From Burkholderiales bacterium PBB3 (GTDB lineage: Bacteria; Pseudomonadota; Gammaproteobacteria; Burkholderiales; Burkholderiaceae_C), in contig NKIK01000042.1 in assembly GCA_002256115.1 (NCBI GenBank), forward strand, positions 1 to 34,273: a stretch of DNA of 34,273 nucleotides, read 5' to 3'. Each line of letters opens with the position of its first letter. The first letter of the stretch is position 1. Both the position numbers and the translations under genes were made by a program. The notes under the pieces are model-generated. The model saw nothing but the letters and a program-made list of their open reading frames with translations, did no database searches and was not told the DNA's origin. Shown here piece by piece: positions 31,338 through 34,273 of this stretch.

Positions 31338-32039
31338 TTATTGCTGTGAAGAAGGCGACAGTCCCAGCTCGGCACACAGGAATTGCACGGTGGCGCGCAG
31401 CGTGGTCACCTCCAACTCCAGCGCCGCCAGCCGCTCGGCGGTCGTGCTGCCCTGGGCGCCCGCCACGCCTGCCGAAAAGCTGGTGTCGACCGGGCCACAC
31501 AGCAGGTGGGCCCAACGCTGCTCGCGTGCTCCCGGCGCGCGGGGCAATTTCACGGTCAATGCCCCACCTTTTTCTGCCGAGCGGTCCTGTAACTCTTCCA
31601 AAAAGCCCTCAACCGAGGAAATATCGGCGAATTTGTACCAGCGCTCCGTGTTCAGCCGCAGTTCGGCCGCGGTTTGCGGGCCGCGCAGCATCAGCAGGCC
31701 CAACAGCACGGCCGATTGCTCGGGTACGCCAATGCAGCGCTGGAAGTTGTGCGTGTAGCGCCCGGTGCGCCCGCCGCTGCTTTGGTGCACCAGATTGCGC
31801 TCCTGCAGGGCATTCAGAGCCTGGGCCACATCGGCTTCCGAGAGCTCCATGATCGGGTCGCGCGTCGTCTTCTGGTTGCAACCCAGAATCAGCGCGTTCA
31901 ACGACAGCGGGTAGCTGTCGGGCACAGTGCGGGCTTTCTCCATCAGGGTACCCAGTACGCGGGCTTCTATGGGGGTGAGCTGGGAGGTAGGCGCACTTGG
32001 GGGGCTGGCGTCGGGGCTGGGGCTGGAAGTTTCGGTCAT
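31338..32039 (-). CDS. YceH family protein (DUF480)
   Basis: The 233-aa cytoplasmic protein belongs to the YceH/DUF480 family, which has two winged-helix-like domains: LTPIEARVLGTLMEKARTVP, PLSLNALILGCNQKTTRDPI and ALNALQERNLVHQSSGGRTG in the first, LLMLRGPQTAAELRLNTERW in the second. The C-terminal end is a predicted coiled coil (RLAALELEVTTLRATVQFLC). The N-terminal ~20 residues are Ser/Pro-rich. Its role is not established; some family members affect motility or resistance. The start MTETSSPSPD is chosen because the longer frame (to 32198) reads into the divergent lipoprotein gene. Confidence 0.87.
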   Translation of the reverse strand: MTETSSPSPDASPPSAPTSQLTPIEARVLGTLMEKARTVPDSYPLSLNALILGCNQKTTRDPIMELSEADVAQALNALQERNLVHQSSGGRTGRYTHNFQRCIGVPEQSAVLLGLLMLRGPQTAAELRLNTERWYKFADISSVEGFLEELQDRSAEKGGALTVKLPRAPGAREQRWAHLLCGPVDTSFSAGVAGAQGSTTAERLAALELEVTTLRATVQFLCAELGLSPSSQQ

Positions 32040-32144
32040 GGGCAAGTAGGGCGAATGAGGCTGTTTTGGGTGTTGTGTGCGTCTGAGCACAGACTGATAG
32101 TGGATTATGGTGCGCGGGCATGCCGAGCGCGATAAAGTACGCCC

Positions 32145-33431
32145 ATGACACTCAGCAAACTCATGTTTTGGCCAATGCGAATGCCGGTTGCGCTGCAAAC
32201 TGCGGCACTCTTATTTTGTGTCTCAGGCGGCTTGGTAGCCTGCGGCGGTGGTGGGGGTGGCACTACCAGCACACCACCACCACCGGTTGTGGTGGTGCCG
32301 CCGCCGATAGAGCCTGTGGTGGTGACCGTGGGGCCTGGCGAGTTCAAAAGCGCCACGGTGCTGAAAACCTTTGCGGTGGCCGATATTGCCAAGGCCGTGG
32401 CCGATTCTGCGGGAGCTTTGCCCGCCGTGGTGCCCAAATACGCCGTCAAATCCTACAAACTGGAGTACCTGACGCTAGACGGTGATGGCCGACAAGTGCT
32501 GGCCTCTGCCTTGATCAACGTGCCCGAAAAACCGACTACCCCTAGTGCAACTGGCGCATTCGGCAGTGTGATCGCCCCCACGGGCCCGCTATTGGCCTTG
32601 CAGCATGGCACCACCTCCCGCGATGCCGAAGCGCCCACCAACTATGTGCGGGCCTCTGAGGTGTCGGTGGTGCTGGCCTCCATGGGCTACCAAGTGCTGG
32701 CACCCGATTACGTGGGCTACGGCAGCTCCAAAGGCAAAGAGCACCCTTATTTGTTGTCAGCGCCGTCGGCTTCCGTGGTCTTAGACATGCTGACGGCGGC
32801 CAAATATTGGCGGCAAAGCACCCAGCAGCTAGACAACGGCCAGCTATTCCTGGCGGGCTATTCCGAGGGCGGATACACGTCGGTGGCGGCCAGCCGTGCC
32901 TTGGCTGCGGGCACCAGCCCCCATGCCAAGAGCCTGGCCTTGGTGGTCGCCGGTGGCGGGCCGTACCAGGTGTATGTCACGCTGGATGAAATCCTCAAGC
33001 ACATCCGTGAAAAGAATGCCCTGCTGGGCGCGCTGGTCAACCCCGGTTTTCTGCGGCTGATGGGTGATAGCGTGCGGGCCTCGGTGCGCAATGCACTGCT
33101 GGATGAGTTGTTGGGCAGCGGCGCAGATGTGGCCTTTCACCCGGCCATGATCGATAGCTATTTGGCTGACAACGTCGCGGGCATGGAGCAGCAAAGCAAT
33201 GTGCACGACTGGAAGCCGGTGGTGCCGATCCGGTTTTTTCATGGGCAGGACGACCAAACCGTGTCTTATAAAAGTTCTACGGCCACCTTGTTGGCCATGC
33301 AAAACCGGGGCGCAGCCAGCCAAGTGAGCCTGACCAACTGCAAGCGCCAGCCCGCCACGCACCTGGATTGCGTGCCGCCGTTTTGGCAGTTTGTGGTCAC
33401 TGAGCTGGGTGCCGTCGCACGCGACCTTTAG
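32145..33431 (+). CDS. Lipoprotein alpha/beta hydrolase (lipase/esterase type)
   Basis: The 428-aa protein has a lipoprotein signal peptide with the lipobox LVAC (lipidated Cys33), a poly-Gly stretch and a Pro/Val-rich spacer, then an alpha/beta-hydrolase domain. The oxyanion region is LLALQHGTTSRD, an upstream lid-type motif is APDYVGYGSSKG, the nucleophile is Ser240 in AGYSEGGYTS, and the rest of the triad is probably Asp369 or Asp370 in FHGQDDQTV and His406 in ATHLDCVP. It resembles secreted lipases and tannase-like esterases. It is probably held in the outer membrane and acts on extracellular or periplasmic esters. It has no strong ribosome binding site. Confidence 0.87.
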   Translation: MTLSKLMFWPMRMPVALQTAALLFCVSGGLVACGGGGGGTTSTPPPPVVVVPPPIEPVVVTVGPGEFKSATVLKTFAVADIAKAVADSAGALPAVVPKYAVKSYKLEYLTLDGDGRQVLASALINVPEKPTTPSATGAFGSVIAPTGPLLALQHGTTSRDAEAPTNYVRASEVSVVLASMGYQVLAPDYVGYGSSKGKEHPYLLSAPSASVVLDMLTAAKYWRQSTQQLDNGQLFLAGYSEGGYTSVAASRALAAGTSPHAKSLALVVAGGGPYQVYVTLDEILKHIREKNALLGALVNPGFLRLMGDSVRASVRNALLDELLGSGADVAFHPAMIDSYLADNVAGMEQQSNVHDWKPVVPIRFFHGQDDQTVSYKSSTATLLAMQNRGAASQVSLTNCKRQPATHLDCVPPFWQFVVTELGAVARDL

Positions 33432-33501
33432 CGTCGGTCAGGGCTGGCGCTGGGGCGCGGGTCCGGGTGATTTAGCGGGGCAACGATAATCGCCCCCGAC
33501 C

Positions 33502-34104
33502 ATGAAGAACATCATCATTTTGATATCGGGCGGCGGCTCCAATATGGCCGCCATCGTGCAGGCCGCCCAACAAGACCGCTGGGCCGAACGCTACGGTGCC
33601 CGCGTGGCAGCCGTTATCAGCAACAAGGCCGATGCGACAGGGTTGCAGTGGGCCGCAGGGCAGGGCATAGCCACCGCGGTACTGGACCACAAGGCCTATG
33701 CCAGCCGCGAAGATTTTGATGCCGCGTTGATGCAGGTCATTGATGACTACGCCACGCCAGAGTCCCCCCCCTTGGTGGTGTTGGCGGGCTTTATGCGCAT
33801 TCTCACCCCCGGTTTTGTGGCGCACTACGCCGGGCGGTTGCTCAATATTCACCCGTCTTTGCTACCGGCCTTTGCCGGCCTGAACACCCATGCCCGCGCC
33901 ATTGCCGCGGGCTGCAAGTTTGCGGGGGCCACCGTGCACCTGGTCACGGCCGAGTTGGACCACGGCCCCATCCTGGCCCAGGCCGTGGTGCCGGTGCTGC
34001 CCGCCGACACCCCAGAGAGCCTGGCCCAGCGGGTGCTCAGCCAAGAGCATCGCATTTACCCCGAGGCCATTGAGCGTTTGATCGTAGATTTGCTACAAAA
34101 ATAG
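33502..34104 (+). CDS. purN: Phosphoribosylglycinamide formyltransferase
   Basis: The 200-aa enzyme transfers the formyl group of 10-formyl-tetrahydrofolate to GAR in de novo purine synthesis. Motifs: IILISGGGSNMAAIV (residues 5-19, phosphate-binding loop), LAGFMRILTPGFV, and the catalytic set Asn115 and His117 in LLNIHPSLLPAF with Asp153 in AELDHGPILAQAVV. The normal length is kept. The last codons and the TAG stop (TTGCTACAAAAATAG) are the left end of a family A repeat, so the C-terminal LLQK is repeat-encoded. There is no clear ribosome binding site. Confidence 0.95.
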   Translation: MKNIIILISGGGSNMAAIVQAAQQDRWAERYGARVAAVISNKADATGLQWAAGQGIATAVLDHKAYASREDFDAALMQVIDDYATPESPPLVVLAGFMRILTPGFVAHYAGRLLNIHPSLLPAFAGLNTHARAIAAGCKFAGATVHLVTAELDHGPILAQAVVPVLPADTPESLAQRVLSQEHRIYPEAIERLIVDLLQK

Positions 34105-34147
34105 GAGCTTCTCCCGCACTATCCACGGCCTGAACGGCCGATTTGGC
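34090..34147 (+). repeat. Family A repeat, copy overlapping the purN 3' end
   Basis: TTGCTACAAAAATAGGAGCT then TCTCCCGCACTATCCACGGC, with the hairpin CGGCC/GGCCG around TGAAC before ATTTGGC. The first 15 bp are the last coding bases and stop of purN. Confidence 0.82.
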
Positions 34148-34273
34148 GGCTCTCTTCCGTTTCGGGTGGCACGCCACTGCCCACTCCCACATCAGGGTAT
34201 TGTGTTGACACCGCAATAAGCAGGAAAGGCGCAAATGCAAGAAGAGCTGTTTTGCCAAGCACTGGGCCTAGCC
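34148..34273 (+). mobile_element. Probable left end of an ISL3-family insertion sequence
   Basis: Directly after the repeat comes GGCTCTCTTCCGTTTCGGGT, which resembles the GGCTCTT-type terminal repeats of the ISL3 family. It is followed by about 65 bp and the start of a gene whose N terminus fits ISL3 transposases. The right end is outside the window, so no inverted repeat or target duplication can be verified. Confidence 0.5.
34235..34273 (+). CDS. Start of a probable ISL3-family transposase (partial)
   Basis: Only 13 codons are in the window: MQEELFCQALGLA. ISL3 transposases commonly open with an acidic residue pair and a LF..ALGL segment, as here. AGGAAAGG lies about 6 nt upstream. The assignment rests on this short match plus the adjacent terminal sequence. 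Confidence 0.45.
   Translation, partial: MQEELFCQALGLA

Noticed and set aside
1..34273. CRISPR arrays, tRNA and rRNA genes, phage or plasmid replication genes
   Set aside because: I saw no regularly spaced repeats with unique spacers, no tRNA cloverleaf ends and no such genes when reading both strands.

Overview
The window reads as a GC-rich betaproteobacterial chromosome, most likely Burkholderiales, family Comamonadaceae (Rhodoferax- or Polaromonas-like). This rests on the ribF-ileS-lspA order, the protein types (acetyl-CoA hydrolase-GNAT fusion, DUF1631, DUF480/YceH, HNH protein next to mgsA) and the style of small interspersed repeats. The taxon is inferred from gene content and family knowledge; no search was run.

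Layout. 0.1-2.2 kb: a secreted 14-repeat RCC1/beta-propeller protein (-). 2.4-7.5 kb: a CoA-transferase/hydrolase-GNAT fusion (-), an atypical short-chain dehydrogenase (+), a two-TM protein (-), a di-iron sterol-desaturase/fatty-acid-hydroxylase family enzyme (-) and a lytic transglycosylase (+). 7.6-9.6 kb: a LytS-type kinase and LytTR response regulator preceded by a paired direct repeat. 9.6-15.5 kb: an accessory stretch with brnTA, three GNAT acetyltransferases, a small membrane protein, a DJ-1/PfpI protein and hipBA, with copies of one ~58-bp repeat at its left end, before hipA and beyond hipB. 15.7-20.3 kb: an EamA exporter, an NADPH:quinone reductase, an outer-membrane barrel and a Na/Pi cotransporter-PhoU protein. 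20.3-25.0 kb: ribF-ileS-lspA (-). 25.2-28.7 kb: an HNH protein, mgsA and a DUF1631 protein (+). 28.8-31.3 kb: a two-subunit acyl-CoA dehydrogenase operon (-). 31.3-34.1 kb: a YceH protein (-), a lipoprotein alpha/beta hydrolase (+) and purN (+). The window ends in what looks like the left end of an ISL3-family insertion sequence.

The most unusual content is the small repeats. Family A (six copies, ~58 bp) occurs between genes, but two copies lie inside coding sequence (the SDR and ileS). Both are read in the same frame and both give the peptide core AGPALS; a third copy supplies the stop codon of purN. Family B (two copies) has a conserved 43-bp core between long arms that are perfectly or almost perfectly self-complementary yet unrelated between copies. 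A third GC-rich palindromic element sits in frame in ribF, between its two enzymatic domains. This resembles the in-frame palindromic elements known from Rickettsia and is the best candidate here for something poorly described.

Several regulatory layouts can be read directly: a palindromic operator overlapping the -10 of a near-leaderless brnTA promoter, an operator set around a good hipBA promoter, and a 20-bp-phased direct repeat upstream of the LytTR operon.
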